Source: CAG-791 sp045130475
GTDB lineage: Bacteria; Bacillota; Clostridia; Lachnospirales; Lachnospiraceae
Assembly: GCA_045130475.1 (NCBI GenBank)
Contig: JBGUPU010000022.1
Span: 1-64,000 of the forward strand
Length of the DNA stretch: 64,000 nt
Reading direction: 5' to 3'
In this document: one piece after another, positions 17,175 to 26,039 of the stretch
Position numbering within the stretch: the stretch's first letter is position 1
How the letters are laid out: every line of letters begins with the position of its first letter
The notes under the pieces: generated by a model
The model's input: the letters and a program-made list of their open reading frames with translations, nothing else
Database searches by the model: none
Told to the model about the DNA's origin: nothing
Program-made: the position numbers and the translations under genes

Positions 17175-18155
17175 ATGCCGCAGATAGATCTGATCACAGG
17201 ATTTCTGGGATCCGGAAAGACAACTTTTATAAAGAAATATGCAAGGTTTCTCATCGACAATGGCCTGACGGTGGGAATCCTGGAAAATGATTACGGTGCG
17301 ATCAATATCGACATGGTGCTCCTGGAGGACCTGATGGGAGATAACTGTGACGTGGAGATGATCGTGGGAGGAGACGGAATTATTTCTCACAGACGGCGTT
17401 TTTCCACCAAGCTCATCTCTATGGCAATGACGGGATTTGACCGCATCATTGTGGAACCTTCCGGCATCTATGACACCGATGAGTTTTTCGATGCCATGTC
17501 GGAGGAACCTCTGTGCAACTGGTATAAACCCGGCAGCCTGGTGGCGATCGTCGATGCCGGGATGGAGGATGAGCTCTCCGAGGAGTCGGAGTATCTGCTG
17601 GTATCGCAGACAGCCAACGCAGGGAAGATCGTATTGAGCCACTGTCAGGACATGAAGGGTATTGAAGAACCGGCGGCGACAAAGGAGAGGATCCTGGCAC
17701 ACTTAAATCGTGCTATGGAAAGATTCCAGTGCGACAGACGTCTGACAGCGGATGACATCCTTGCAAAAGACTGGGAAGAACTGACCACAGAGGATTTTGC
17801 CTCGATCGCCATGGGCGGTATGATGCCTGCGGACCATATCAAGATCCCCGTGGAACATGAGAATGGGTACGGGACCCTGTTTTATTTCGGCACACACATG
17901 CAGGAAGAAAAGCTGCGCCAGTGTATTGCCCGGACGCTGGAAGATCCAGAGTGCGGGAACGTCATGCGGATCAAGGGATTTGTGCGTACTGCGGAAGATT
18001 CCCGCGTGCAGATCAATGCGACCCGCAGAGAGACCCGGATCCAGCCCACGATTTTTGCCAGGGAAGTCCTGATCGTGACGGGAGAGGACCTGCACAGAGA
18101 CAAGATTGATGCGATCTGGGCGGAGGATTCCGAGATCATCACTCCCGGCGCTTAA
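17175..18155 (+). CDS. CobW-like P-loop GTPase without the usual metal motif
   Basis: A 326-residue member of the CobW/G3E GTPase group, which handle metal cofactors. The Walker A motif GFLGSGKTT is at residues 9-17, then ENDYGAINID (switch region) and FDRIIVEPSGIYD. The family hallmark CxCC metal-binding motif is missing: the matching place reads GGDGIISHRR (65-74). The guanine-specificity NKxD motif is also absent, replaced by LSHCQD. The C-terminal domain ends with EVLIVTGEDLHRDKIDAIW. GGAGAG precedes the ATG. It is alone on its strand between two unrelated genes. It could be a chaperone that has changed its partner; the fold is clear, the role is not. Confidence 0.8.
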   Translation: MPQIDLITGFLGSGKTTFIKKYARFLIDNGLTVGILENDYGAINIDMVLLEDLMGDNCDVEMIVGGDGIISHRRRFSTKLISMAMTGFDRIIVEPSGIYDTDEFFDAMSEEPLCNWYKPGSLVAIVDAGMEDELSEESEYLLVSQTANAGKIVLSHCQDMKGIEEPAATKERILAHLNRAMERFQCDRRLTADDILAKDWEELTTEDFASIAMGGMMPADHIKIPVEHENGYGTLFYFGTHMQEEKLRQCIARTLEDPECGNVMRIKGFVRTAEDSRVQINATRRETRIQPTIFAREVLIVTGEDLHRDKIDAIWAEDSEIITPGA

Positions 18156-18161
18156 ATGTAA

Positions 18162-18195
18162 AAAAAGGCATCTGCGTCCCCGCAGGTGCCTTTTT
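18162..18195. terminator. Bidirectional terminator
   Basis: AAAAAGGCATCTGCG and CGCAGGTGCCTTTTT form a 15-bp stem (one G-T pair) with a four-base loop. It serves the GTPase and the convergent - strand gene. Confidence 0.92.
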
Positions 18196-18229
18196 GCGTC
18201 CTATCATCTGTCCGTACCGCGACAGCTGT

Positions 18230-19111
18230 TTATTCTTCGTCAAAATCTGTTATATAACCTTCTTCATACTCCTCATCCTCATCTTCTTCGTATTCCTCAT
18301 CCTCCTCGTATTCCTCCTCCTCTTCATATTCTTCCTCTTCTTCGTATTCCTCGTACTCCTCAGTATTGTCGGGGCTTTCGGAATCTTCCCCGTCACTCTC
18401 TTCGTTCGCAGCCTCATCCGGGAGGGAGCTTTCGTCTGCGGCAGGGGCAGAGGATCTCTCAGGATCGTTTCCCTGATCATCTGACGCAGATTCCTGCGTC
18501 TGTACGGTGGTCTCAGGATCCGGGGATGTATTCTGTACGGTATTGTCCTGTGCCGTAACGGAGCCTTCTGCTGCGCTGCGGGATTTTGACAGGTTGGATG
18601 ACAGACTTTCACCCGGGAAGGTTCCTGCCATGCGCGCATTGAAATACAGGATGGTCAGGAGGCATACAGCAATGCCGGCGGCCCTCATGAGAGTTTTGCC
18701 GTGCCGGTCAAGGAAAGAGGAGAAAGTATCGGACCTGATATTTGAACGTTTATGGCGGGTATGTGTTCTTTTGGAAGGGGGATTGCCGGAAGAAATCTCC
18801 GGCTCGGGCAGTTCGTCAGCAGAAAGGAAGCCGGAGGATGTTTCATCGAAAGACGTTTCATAAAAAGATGCTTCACTGGAAGATACTTCATTGAAAGATC
18901 CTTCATCGAAAGATGCTTCTTCGAGAGATCTTTCATTTAATGATGCTTCATTGAAAGATTCTTCATTGAAGGATACTTCATCGGAAGATCCTTCGCCGGA
19001 AGGCCCTTCATTGAAGGATGCGTTACCGGAAGGCAGTCCGGCCTTGCTTTGATTCTGTTTCCGGGTCTTTCTGGCATGTGAGCCGGAGCGGTGTTTCCTC
19101 GATTTTTTCAT
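18230..19111 (-). CDS. Membrane protein with pentapeptide repeats and acidic tail
   Basis: A 293-residue protein of no known family. Residues 1-24 are strongly basic (KKSRKHRSGSHARKTRKQ). Residues 32-91 are twelve tandem five-residue units of the form S-F-N/D-E-x. A second basic patch follows at about 112-124, then one membrane helix at about 144-160. The outer part is serine-, threonine- and glutamate-rich and ends in a tyrosine-glutamate tail (about 250-283) built from EYEE-type units. The ATG has AGGGAG five bases upstream. Orientation is probably repeats inside, acidic tail outside. The repeats are encoded by 15-base units that could change number by slippage. It may be a cell-wall or division accessory protein, but this is a guess. 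Confidence 0.7.
   Translation of the reverse strand: MKKSRKHRSGSHARKTRKQNQSKAGLPSGNASFNEGPSGEGSSDEVSFNEESFNEASLNERSLEEASFDEGSFNEVSSSEASFYETSFDETSSGFLSADELPEPEISSGNPPSKRTHTRHKRSNIRSDTFSSFLDRHGKTLMRAAGIAVCLLTILYFNARMAGTFPGESLSSNLSKSRSAAEGSVTAQDNTVQNTSPDPETTVQTQESASDDQGNDPERSSAPAADESSLPDEAANEESDGEDSESPDNTEEYEEYEEEEEYEEEEEYEEDEEYEEDEDEEYEEGYITDFDEE
18839..19018 (-). repeat. Tandem 15-bp units coding pentapeptides
   Basis: Twelve diverged 15-base units, on the + strand of the form TTCATTGAAAGATSC, code the S-F-N/D-E-x pentads (residues 32-91) of the - strand protein. Third-position and residue-5 variation show that they are not recent copies. Confidence 0.85.
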
Positions 19112-19164
19112 AATACTCCCTCTGAATCCGGATGAGTGCGGTGCAGACCGCTTTTTCCTCTACT

Positions 19165-19170
19165 ATTATA
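19165..19170 (-). promoter_or_regulatory. -10 box for the - strand membrane protein gene
   Basis: A perfect TATAAT on the - strand 54 bases before the start codon; no good -35 box. Confidence 0.4.
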
Positions 19171-19371
19171 AACGTTTTCCAGTCAGGCTTCTACTACAAT
19201 CAGTGATAACAGCTGAAATATAGGCAGCAGGAAGGTCGGCGCCGCTTCAGTATGCGGTTTTCCCGGCGTCAGGCACCCGGAAAAAAAGTCCGGTATAAAG
19301 GGAAAGATCACGACATACGACCACGACATTCGGCATGCCTTTTGCAGGGCAATGATTATTTACTATATCTG

Positions 19372-19380
19372 TGTTATAAT
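19372..19380 (+). promoter_or_regulatory. Extended -10 promoter of the DUF362 gene
   Basis: TGTTATAAT about 55 bases before the gene, with no clear -35 box. The rest of the 323-base divergent gap shows nothing else convincing. Confidence 0.5.
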
Positions 19381-19434
19381 GGCGGAGCGAAGAGAGAACG
19401 GGTCAAAAATTATTTATCTATCTGAGGTGAAAAG

Positions 19435-20571
19435 ATGAAACAGAATAAGGCAAAACCCGGAAGCAGCCCCGATGGTTCCAACAGAATCTGGAAAATTTAC
19501 GGTACAGATTATAAAGAGATGACCAAAAAGGTCCTGGCGGCTTCAAATCTTGCAAACAGGATCGGAGACAAAAAGACCAGGATCGGCATCAAGCCGAATC
19601 TTGTGGTCGCATCTCCCGCACAGTTCGGCGCAACGACGCACACAGAGGTCGTCGCCGGTATCATCGAGTATCTGCAGGAGAGGGACTTCCGGAACATCAT
19701 TATTGCCGAGGGCTCCTGGGTGGGAGACCGCACCGCGCTGGCTTTTGACTACTGCGGCTACAATACCCTCTCCGAACAATACGGCGTGCCGCTTGTAGAT
19801 ACCCAGAAGGAAAAATGGCACGAAGTCGACTGTTCCGGTATGAAACTGCAGATCACAGATGTCGTGGACAGGATCGATTTTCTGATCAATGTGCCGGTCA
19901 TGAAGGGGCACTGCCAGACAAAGATGACCTGTGCCCTGAAAAATATGAAGGGCCTGCTGCCCAACAAGGAGAAGAGCCGCTTTCACCGCATGGGCCTGCA
20001 CAAACCCATTGCCCATCTGCAGAAGGGGATCCGTCAGGATTTTATTGTCGTCGATCACATTTGCGGTGATCTTGATTTTGAGGAAGGAGGAAATCCTGTC
20101 GTCCGCAACTGTGTCATGGCAGCGACAGATCCGGTTCTGGTAGACAGCTATGCATGTCATCTGATGCAGTACGATGTCGATGAGGTGCCCTATGTCCGTC
20201 TCGCAGAGAGACTGGGCGTCGGCTCAGCAGACCTTTCGAAGGCCGAGATCATCCGCCTGAACGGGGAGAGTGAGGAGGAGGAGCTTCCGCGCCGGAACCG
20301 TATCCTGGAGGTCTCCTATGCCGTTGAGGAGGTGGATTCCTGCAGTGCCTGCTACGGAAATCTCGTCCATGCTCTGAACCTTCTCCGTGAGGAAGATCTG
20401 CTTGACAGGCTCCGCGACCGCATCGCCATCGGCCAGGGCATGCAGGGCAGGACCGGCCGTCTGGGCATCGGACGCTGTACGAAAGAGTTTGATCACTGCA
20501 TTATGGGATGCCCTCCCGAACCGGAAAAGATCTACGACGAGCTGAAGGCATACATTCTGGCGCATGCCTGA
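19435..20571 (+). CDS. DUF362 domain protein
   Basis: A 378-residue protein of the DUF362 family, which often accompanies iron-sulfur proteins. Family features are IGIKPNLVV near residue 50, INVPVMKGHCQTKMTCALKNMKGLLP in the middle, and a DxxxG-type stretch VVDHICGDLDFEEGGNP. A C-terminal set of cysteines, CSACYGNLVHAL, GRCTKEFDHCIMGCPP, suggests a metal or cluster site, although it is not the regular ferredoxin CxxCxxCxxxC repeat found fused to some relatives. GAGGTGAAAAG precedes the ATG. It has an extended -10 promoter and stands alone. The biochemical role of the family is not established. Confidence 0.85.
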   Translation: MKQNKAKPGSSPDGSNRIWKIYGTDYKEMTKKVLAASNLANRIGDKKTRIGIKPNLVVASPAQFGATTHTEVVAGIIEYLQERDFRNIIIAEGSWVGDRTALAFDYCGYNTLSEQYGVPLVDTQKEKWHEVDCSGMKLQITDVVDRIDFLINVPVMKGHCQTKMTCALKNMKGLLPNKEKSRFHRMGLHKPIAHLQKGIRQDFIVVDHICGDLDFEEGGNPVVRNCVMAATDPVLVDSYACHLMQYDVDEVPYVRLAERLGVGSADLSKAEIIRLNGESEEEELPRRNRILEVSYAVEEVDSCSACYGNLVHALNLLREEDLLDRLRDRIAIGQGMQGRTGRLGIGRCTKEFDHCIMGCPPEPEKIYDELKAYILAHA

Positions 20572-20622
20572 TCCGTATCCTGCTTTGGAGTGGATCCGGC
20601 TGCTGAACATTGACAACCTTGA

Positions 20623-20653
20623 GATTCACGCAAGGTGTGAATCCCTCATTTTT
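20623..20653 (+). terminator. Possible terminator after the DUF362 gene
   Basis: GATTCAC and GTGAATC form a perfect 7-bp stem, followed by CCTCATTTTTAT. Confidence 0.45.
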
Positions 20654-20676
20654 ATAGAAATAATCAGGAAATCAAT

Positions 20677-22194
20677 TTGCAAACAGAAATTTCACAACAA
20701 GAAGAGAAAAAATTTCCGGAAAAAAAGCGCGCCGGCCGGGTGCAGGCGCGTCTTTTTTCTATTCTGCTGTCGCTTGTGATCCTCAGTATTGCCGCGGGCT
20801 GTTCAAAAACCGTGACCCCGCATGCCGATCCGTCAACAATCCGATCGCAGAATGCGGATTCAGCGGGGACAAATGCCGCGTCAATGGGGAGGCCTTCCAA
20901 AGGCTTATCAGGGATGGAAGCGCTGGGGACAGCGCTGAAGAAGGAGACGGCGGAGACGTCCCCGGACGCGGAAACGGACAGGGAAACCGCAGAAGCGCAG
21001 TCAGACAGAGCGCAGACAGACAGAGCACAGACCGATAGAGCGCAGTCAGAGAAAACGCAGGATGAGCAGGCAGTGCCGGAGCAGGCACAGGCCGAAGAAA
21101 GAAGGGAAAGGGAAGAAGAGACACGGATCACCTTTACCGCTGTCGGCGATAACCTGATCAATGAAACCCTGTATGAGCAGGCTGCGCAGAGGGCTGCCGA
21201 TGCAGGAGAGGGGAACAGCTATGATTTTGCTCCCTGCTATGCAAAGATCGCTCCCTTTATCCAGGAGCACGATGCCAACTGGATCGATATAGAGACCCTG
21301 ATGACAGATACCCTGGAGCCATCCGGCTATCCGGCTTTTTCCACCCCCGGAGACAGCGGGAGAGCCTTGATCGATGCGGGCTGGAACGTGTTCAGTCTCT
21401 GCAGCAACCATACCTATGATCTGGGTTCGGAAGGAATCCGGCAGACGCTTTCCTTCTGGAAGACTATGCAGGAGGACGCATCCCCCGGGCAGGGAATCTG
21501 CTGTACGGGCCTCTGGGAATACGGGACCGAGTACGACATCCCCATCCTTTCCTGTAAGGGCAAAAGGCTTGCCTTTCTCACCTACACCTACGGAACAAAC
21601 AATATCGATACCCCTTCTGATTCACCCGCCCATGTCATCTATCTGGAGGAAGAGGACCTGATGGCCCGCCAGATCCAACTTGCACGGGAACAGGCGGATG
21701 CTGTGATCGTAAGTCTCCATTGGGGAGAGGAATATAATCACGACGAGACAATGCAGCAGAGGGAGCTGGCCCGGCGCGTGGCAGATATGGGGGCAGACCT
21801 GATCATCGGCGGGCATCCGCATGTTGTGGAGGGGGCAGAGATGCTGACCGCAGCGGACGGCCGGAAGGTATTCTGTGCCTATTCCCTGGGAAACTTCCTG
21901 TGCGCCCAGAATTCCATGCCCAACCCGGATGCCATGATCGGGCTTCTTCTCTCCTGTACCTTCCGGTTTACGGAGGAGGGACTCACCGTTGAAGATCACG
22001 CCCTCATCCCGATTCTGTCCGATTACGGGGAAAACTATGAGGATGACCATGTCGTGCTGTATTCCGATTATTCAGAAAAAGCGGCCCTGGCACACGGCAT
22101 GCGTACCATGTACGGCTTCACAGAGTTTGATTATGATTATGTCCGGAGAATGCTGACGGATGTTGTGGGAGAAGAGTATCTGCAGCTGCCCTGA
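20677..22194 (+). CDS. CapA-family lipoprotein (poly-gamma-glutamate synthesis type)
   Basis: A 505-residue surface lipoprotein with a CapA/PgsA-type metallophosphatase-like domain. The start is probably TTG (AGGAA six bases upstream). A signal peptide with lipobox SIAAGC places the cysteine at about residue 42. A low-complexity linker (about 95-145) holds repeated DRAQ-type units (SDRAQTDRAQTDRAQSEK). The domain begins ITFTAVGDNLINE and includes NVFSLCSNHTYDLG, VSLHWGEEY and LIIGGHPHVVEG, whose His/Asp residues match the family metal site. No capBC genes are nearby, so a role in gamma-glutamate polymer is uncertain. A Y-family polymerase gene follows. Confidence 0.85.
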   Translation: MQTEISQQEEKKFPEKKRAGRVQARLFSILLSLVILSIAAGCSKTVTPHADPSTIRSQNADSAGTNAASMGRPSKGLSGMEALGTALKKETAETSPDAETDRETAEAQSDRAQTDRAQTDRAQSEKTQDEQAVPEQAQAEERREREEETRITFTAVGDNLINETLYEQAAQRAADAGEGNSYDFAPCYAKIAPFIQEHDANWIDIETLMTDTLEPSGYPAFSTPGDSGRALIDAGWNVFSLCSNHTYDLGSEGIRQTLSFWKTMQEDASPGQGICCTGLWEYGTEYDIPILSCKGKRLAFLTYTYGTNNIDTPSDSPAHVIYLEEEDLMARQIQLAREQADAVIVSLHWGEEYNHDETMQQRELARRVADMGADLIIGGHPHVVEGAEMLTAADGRKVFCAYSLGNFLCAQNSMPNPDAMIGLLLSCTFRFTEEGLTVEDHALIPILSDYGENYEDDHVVLYSDYSEKAALAHGMRTMYGFTEFDYDYVRRMLTDVVGEEYLQLP

Positions 22195-22287
22195 GCAGCT
22201 TACCGGCTCACTGCCCGGTATATACTCCGGGCTGAAAACAGATGCGGAAGAGGAAATGATACGCTGTACAGATGCGGAGAGAATGAG

Positions 22288-23982
22288 ATGACACAGCAGG
22301 AGCACACCTATATTGCGATTGACCTGAAGTCCTTCTATGCATCTGTGGAGTGCATGGACAGAGGGCTTGACCCGCTGACGACAAATCTTGTCGTGGCGGA
22401 TATTTCCCGCACGCAGAAAACCATCTGCCTGGCTGTTTCTCCCTCCATGAAAGCATACGGGATCCCCGGACGTCCCCGGCTCTTTGAAGTCGTACAGCGG
22501 ATGAAGGAGGTGAACCGGGAGAGGAGCAGGAGAATTTCTGTTTCCAGAGAAAAGTCTCTGCGGAGTGAGGCGGACGCTGCCGACAGCCTTTTTTCCGGGT
22601 CTTCCGTCTCTGCACCGGAGCTGGCGGCGGATCCCGCCCTCAAGGCGGACTACATCATTGCTGTTCCCCGCATGGCGCATTATATCGAGTACAGCACCAG
22701 GATTTATGAAATCTATCTTCGCTTTATCGCACCGGAGGACATACATGTCTATTCCATCGACGAGGTCATGATGGATGTGACCAAATACCTTGTCCTCTAC
22801 AAAAAGACTGCCCGCGAGCTTGCCATGGAGATGATCCGCACGGTTTTGAAGGAGACGGGGATCACGGCGACTGCGGGCATTGGTCCAAATCTCTATCTTT
22901 GCAAGATCGCCATGGACATAGAGGCCAAGCACACTGCGCCGGATGCCGACGGAGTGCGGATCGCAGAGCTGGATGAGATGAGCTATCGCAGAAAGCTCTG
23001 GGGCCATCGCCCGATCACAGATTTCTGGCGCGTGGGAAAATGGACGGCAAAAAAACTGGCCCGATACGGCATGTTTACCATGGGGGATGTGGCAAGATAT
23101 TCCCTAAAGGACGAGGATCTGCTCTATAAACTGTTCGGGGTCAATGCGGAGCTTCTCATCGATCACGCCTGGGGCTGGGAACCATGTACGATCGATTACA
23201 TTAAGGCCTACAAACCGGAGAATCGGTCTTTCAGTGCCGGACAGGTCCTGCAGTGCCCCTATGATTTTGAAAAAGCCCGGATTGTTGTACTCGAGATGGC
23301 GGACGCAGCCGCCCTCAATCTGGTCGAAAAACGTCTCACAGCAGACCAGATGGTTCTTACAGTTGTCTACGACAATGAAAACCTGACAGATCCCGCCATC
23401 CGCGAAAAGTACAAAGGCCCCGTCAAAAAGGACTGGTACGGGAGAATGGCCCCGAAACCGGCCCATGGCACGGTCAATCTCGGCCGCCATACATCTTCCT
23501 CCAGACTCATCACCGGTGCGGTGCTCGATCTCTATGACAGGATCGTAGATCCGGACCTGCTGGTCCGGAGAATATTCCTCGGGACCAACCACGTCATCGA
23601 GGAGGAGGCTGGAACGGGCAGCACTTCGGGAAATCCCGTTTTCGGGGCAGATCAGAAGATAGGGATTCTGTCCGGAACTGATCAGACCGGAGACTTTGCA
23701 GGAAATCAGGATTTTCCAGGACAAACAGAGGAAGCGAAGGGAGAAGGAGAGTCCGGCGCCGCCGGGAGCTGGCAGCAGTTGGACCTGTTTACGGACTATG
23801 AGGCTCTGGAAGAGAAGAAGGAGCGCGAAAAAGCTGCCCTGGAAAAGGAGCGCCGACTGCAGGAGGCTATGCTGGAAATACGCAGAAAATACGGCAAAAA
23901 CGCGATCCTGAAGGGCACCAGTCTGCAGGAAGGTGCCACCATGCGGGACCGCAATCAGAGTATCGGAGGGCACAAGGCCTGA
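22288..23982 (+). CDS. Y-family DNA polymerase (UmuC/UvrX-like)
   Basis: A 564-residue translesion polymerase that copies past damaged bases. Catalytic acids are in YIAIDLKSFYASVEC (near residue 12) and VYSIDEVMMDV; TAGIGPNLYLCKIAMDIEAK is the palm helix and FWRVGKWTAKKLARYGM the DNA-binding helix-hairpin part. The family-typical end RKYGKNAILKGTSLQEGATM is followed by NQSIGGHKA. A variable linker at about 90-120 and another at 440-510 make it longer than DinB. A YolD-like gene starts 27 bases later, the usual partner of this type, often under SOS control in Firmicutes. I did not find a LexA box upstream. Confidence 0.92.
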   Translation: MTQQEHTYIAIDLKSFYASVECMDRGLDPLTTNLVVADISRTQKTICLAVSPSMKAYGIPGRPRLFEVVQRMKEVNRERSRRISVSREKSLRSEADAADSLFSGSSVSAPELAADPALKADYIIAVPRMAHYIEYSTRIYEIYLRFIAPEDIHVYSIDEVMMDVTKYLVLYKKTARELAMEMIRTVLKETGITATAGIGPNLYLCKIAMDIEAKHTAPDADGVRIAELDEMSYRRKLWGHRPITDFWRVGKWTAKKLARYGMFTMGDVARYSLKDEDLLYKLFGVNAELLIDHAWGWEPCTIDYIKAYKPENRSFSAGQVLQCPYDFEKARIVVLEMADAAALNLVEKRLTADQMVLTVVYDNENLTDPAIREKYKGPVKKDWYGRMAPKPAHGTVNLGRHTSSSRLITGAVLDLYDRIVDPDLLVRRIFLGTNHVIEEEAGTGSTSGNPVFGADQKIGILSGTDQTGDFAGNQDFPGQTEEAKGEGESGAAGSWQQLDLFTDYEALEEKKEREKAALEKERRLQEAMLEIRRKYGKNAILKGTSLQEGATMRDRNQSIGGHKA

Positions 23983-24009
23983 CGCAGAGAAAAGCAGCAA
24001 AAGGACAGG

Positions 24010-24189
24010 ATGAAAATGGCGGATCAATATGAAGATATCATCAACCTCCCCCATCCGGTTTCCAAAAGGCATCCTCAGATGTCCATGGAAGAGCGGGCCG
24101 CCCAGTTTGCGCCATTTGCGGCACTGACCGGACACGGAGAAGCAATCCGGAAAACGGCTGAGGACGTGGCGGAAAGCTATAAGAAATAG
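24010..24189 (+). CDS. YolD-like protein, partner of the Y-family polymerase
   Basis: A 59-residue protein starting MKMADQYEDIINLPHPVS, then RHPQMSMEERAAQFAPFAAL, the conserved core of the small YolD-like proteins found next to UmuC/UvrX-type polymerases. The function is not settled; association with the polymerase is suggested by gene pairing. AAAGGACAGG precedes the ATG, and the spacing to the polymerase gene (27 bases) indicates one transcript. A strong terminator follows. The call rests on the conserved motif RAAQFAPFAAL. Confidence 0.9.
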   Translation: MKMADQYEDIINLPHPVSKRHPQMSMEERAAQFAPFAALTGHGEAIRKTAEDVAESYKK

Positions 24190-24238
24190 GAACTTATCCA
24201 AGAGGCTCCTCCCCGTATTTAACTTGGGACAATGAAAA

Positions 24239-24280
24239 CACCCGCTTTTGCATGTTTTTCTGCAAAAGCGGGTGCTTTAT
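24239..24280 (+). terminator. Terminator after the polymerase-YolD operon
   Basis: CACCCGCTTTTGCA and TGCAAAAGCGGGTG form a perfect 14-bp stem, then CTTTAT. Confidence 0.88.
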
Positions 24281-24430
24281 ACGCAAAAACAAAAAATATA
24301 CATCAGCATGTGCATTTTATGCGTGCTGTTCCTCGGAAACCATCGAAATATCGTCATTTTTTCATATATTCTGCTCTTGATTTTGATTTGGATTACAGCG
24401 ATTTTACTATAGGTAAACCCTTTTGTTTAG

Positions 24431-24459
24431 TTGACCTTTGTATGTCTGAACTGTATAAT
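24431..24459 (+). promoter_or_regulatory. Promoter of the DUF3798 ABC operon
   Basis: TTGACC at 24431-24436 and TATAAT at 24454-24459 with a 17-base spacer; start near 24466, giving a leader of about 130 bases. Confidence 0.75.
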
Positions 24460-24594
24460 TGAGGGCAAACTTGTACATTTACGGATAATACCTGTCAAGG
24501 GTATTTTTCTTATGTACGGGTAGCTGCATTCACACAGCAGCTGTCCGATCTGCATTGGATGGCTGCAAATTTCCATCAGGAGGAAGTTTTAGTT

Positions 24595-25878
24595 ATGAGA
24601 AAGAAACTTTTAGGCGTTCTCCTCGGAGCGGTCATGGCCGTTTCCCTCGCAGCCTGCGGCGGCAGTTCAGGCGCTGCGAAGATTGAGAGCACAGACTCGG
24701 CACCTGCTGCAGAAGCAGCGGCCACAACCGAAGAAACCGCACCTGCAGAAACCGAAGCGGTCGATGAGGATTTCCACATCGGTATCGTCACCGGTTCCGT
24801 CTCCCAGTCCGAGGACGACAGACGCGGCGCTGAGGCATTCCAGGCCAAATACGGCGAGGATAAAGTCACCCTGGCAATCTATCCCGATAACTTCACAGAG
24901 GAACTTGAGACCACGATCCAGACTATCGTAAACCTCTCCGATGATCCCAAGATGAAAGCCATCATCGTCAACCAGGCAATCCCCGGCACGACAGAAGCTT
25001 TCCGTCAGATCAAGGAGAAGAGGCCTGACATCATCTGCATCGCCGGCGAGTCCCACGAGGATCTTCCCGAGATCGGCTCCGCTGCAGACCTGGTCGTCAA
25101 CAACGACTTCGTCGCACGCGGCTATCTGATGATCAAGACCGCTCATGATCTTGGCTGCGATACCTTCGTACACATCTCCTTCCCTCGTCACATGTCCTAC
25201 GAGACTATGAGCCGCCGTGTCGCGGTCATGAAGGAAGCCTGCAAAGAATTCGGCATGAAGTTCGAGATGGAGACTGCTCCCGATCCCACCACGGATGTCG
25301 GTGTTCCCGGCGCGCAGGCTTACATCCTTGAGCATGTTCCGGAGTGGATCGATACTTATGGCACCAACTCCGCATATTTCTGCACCAACGATGCACACAC
25401 AGAGCCTCTTCTGAAACAGCTTCTTGCATATGGCGGCTATTTCATCGAGGCTGACCTTCCTTCTCCTCTGATGGGCTATCCCGGAGCTCTCGGCCTTGAT
25501 CTGACCGAGGAAGCAGGCGACTTCCAGAAGATCCTTGCAAAGGTTGAGAAAGCAGTTGTCGATGCAGGCGGCGAAGGCCGTTTCGGCACATGGGCTTATT
25601 CCTATGGCTACACTGTTTCCGCAGGTCTTGCAGAGCATGCAAGAAATGTCATCCTTGGTCAGAGCGAGCTCTGCGACATCGATGCTATTTCTTCCGCATA
25701 CGGCGTTTTCTCCCCCGGCGCGGAGTGGAACGGTTCCAACTACACAAATGTTGACACCGGCGTCAAGGCGGACAACACCTTCCTGATCTACCAGGATACC
25801 TATATCATGGGCAATCCCGGACACTACATGGAAGCAACCAGTGTTGAAGTACCCGAGAAGTATTTCACTGTCAAATAA
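24595..25878 (+). CDS. DUF3798 substrate-binding lipoprotein
   Basis: A 427-residue lipoprotein: signal peptide with lipobox SLAAC (cysteine about residue 21), an Ala/Glu/Thr-rich linker, then a DUF3798 domain with a periplasmic-binding-type fold (FHIGIVTGSVSQSEDDRRGAE, IIVNQAIPGTTEAFRQIKE, AYFCTNDAHTEPLLKQLL). It should bind the solute for the ABC transporter encoded next. The ATG at 24595 follows AGGAGG; an upstream open frame precedes that site. It has its own strong promoter, and a hairpin downstream could make it more abundant than the transporter subunits. The ligand is unknown; the permeases are of the ribose/nucleoside type, so a sugar or nucleoside is possible. Confidence 0.85.
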   Translation: MRKKLLGVLLGAVMAVSLAACGGSSGAAKIESTDSAPAAEAAATTEETAPAETEAVDEDFHIGIVTGSVSQSEDDRRGAEAFQAKYGEDKVTLAIYPDNFTEELETTIQTIVNLSDDPKMKAIIVNQAIPGTTEAFRQIKEKRPDIICIAGESHEDLPEIGSAADLVVNNDFVARGYLMIKTAHDLGCDTFVHISFPRHMSYETMSRRVAVMKEACKEFGMKFEMETAPDPTTDVGVPGAQAYILEHVPEWIDTYGTNSAYFCTNDAHTEPLLKQLLAYGGYFIEADLPSPLMGYPGALGLDLTEEAGDFQKILAKVEKAVVDAGGEGRFGTWAYSYGYTVSAGLAEHARNVILGQSELCDIDAISSAYGVFSPGAEWNGSNYTNVDTGVKADNTFLIYQDTYIMGNPGHYMEATSVEVPEKYFTVK

Positions 25879-25920
25879 GTGAAAACATCCCGCGAGTATA
25901 TGCTCATATAATGACAATCA

Positions 25921-25962
25921 GGCGGGGAGGGACGCATTTCGGTTCCTCCTCGCCTTGTTGTA
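25921..25962 (+). terminator. Leaky terminator-like hairpin after DUF3798 gene
   Basis: GGCGGGGAGG pairs with CCTCCTCGCC (one G-T pair), followed by TTGTTGTAAAATTT. Its position between the binding-protein and ATPase genes fits partial termination. Confidence 0.5.
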
Positions 25963-26039
25963 AAATTTCCTGCTTTATCACGGCGATGACAAAAAGCAAT
26001 ATAACCCTGTATAGAGCTGTATAAAAAAGGATACGAAGG

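Noticed and set aside
18839..19018. CRISPR-like periodic repeats
   Set aside because: Units are 15 bases with no spacers and code in frame for pentapeptides.
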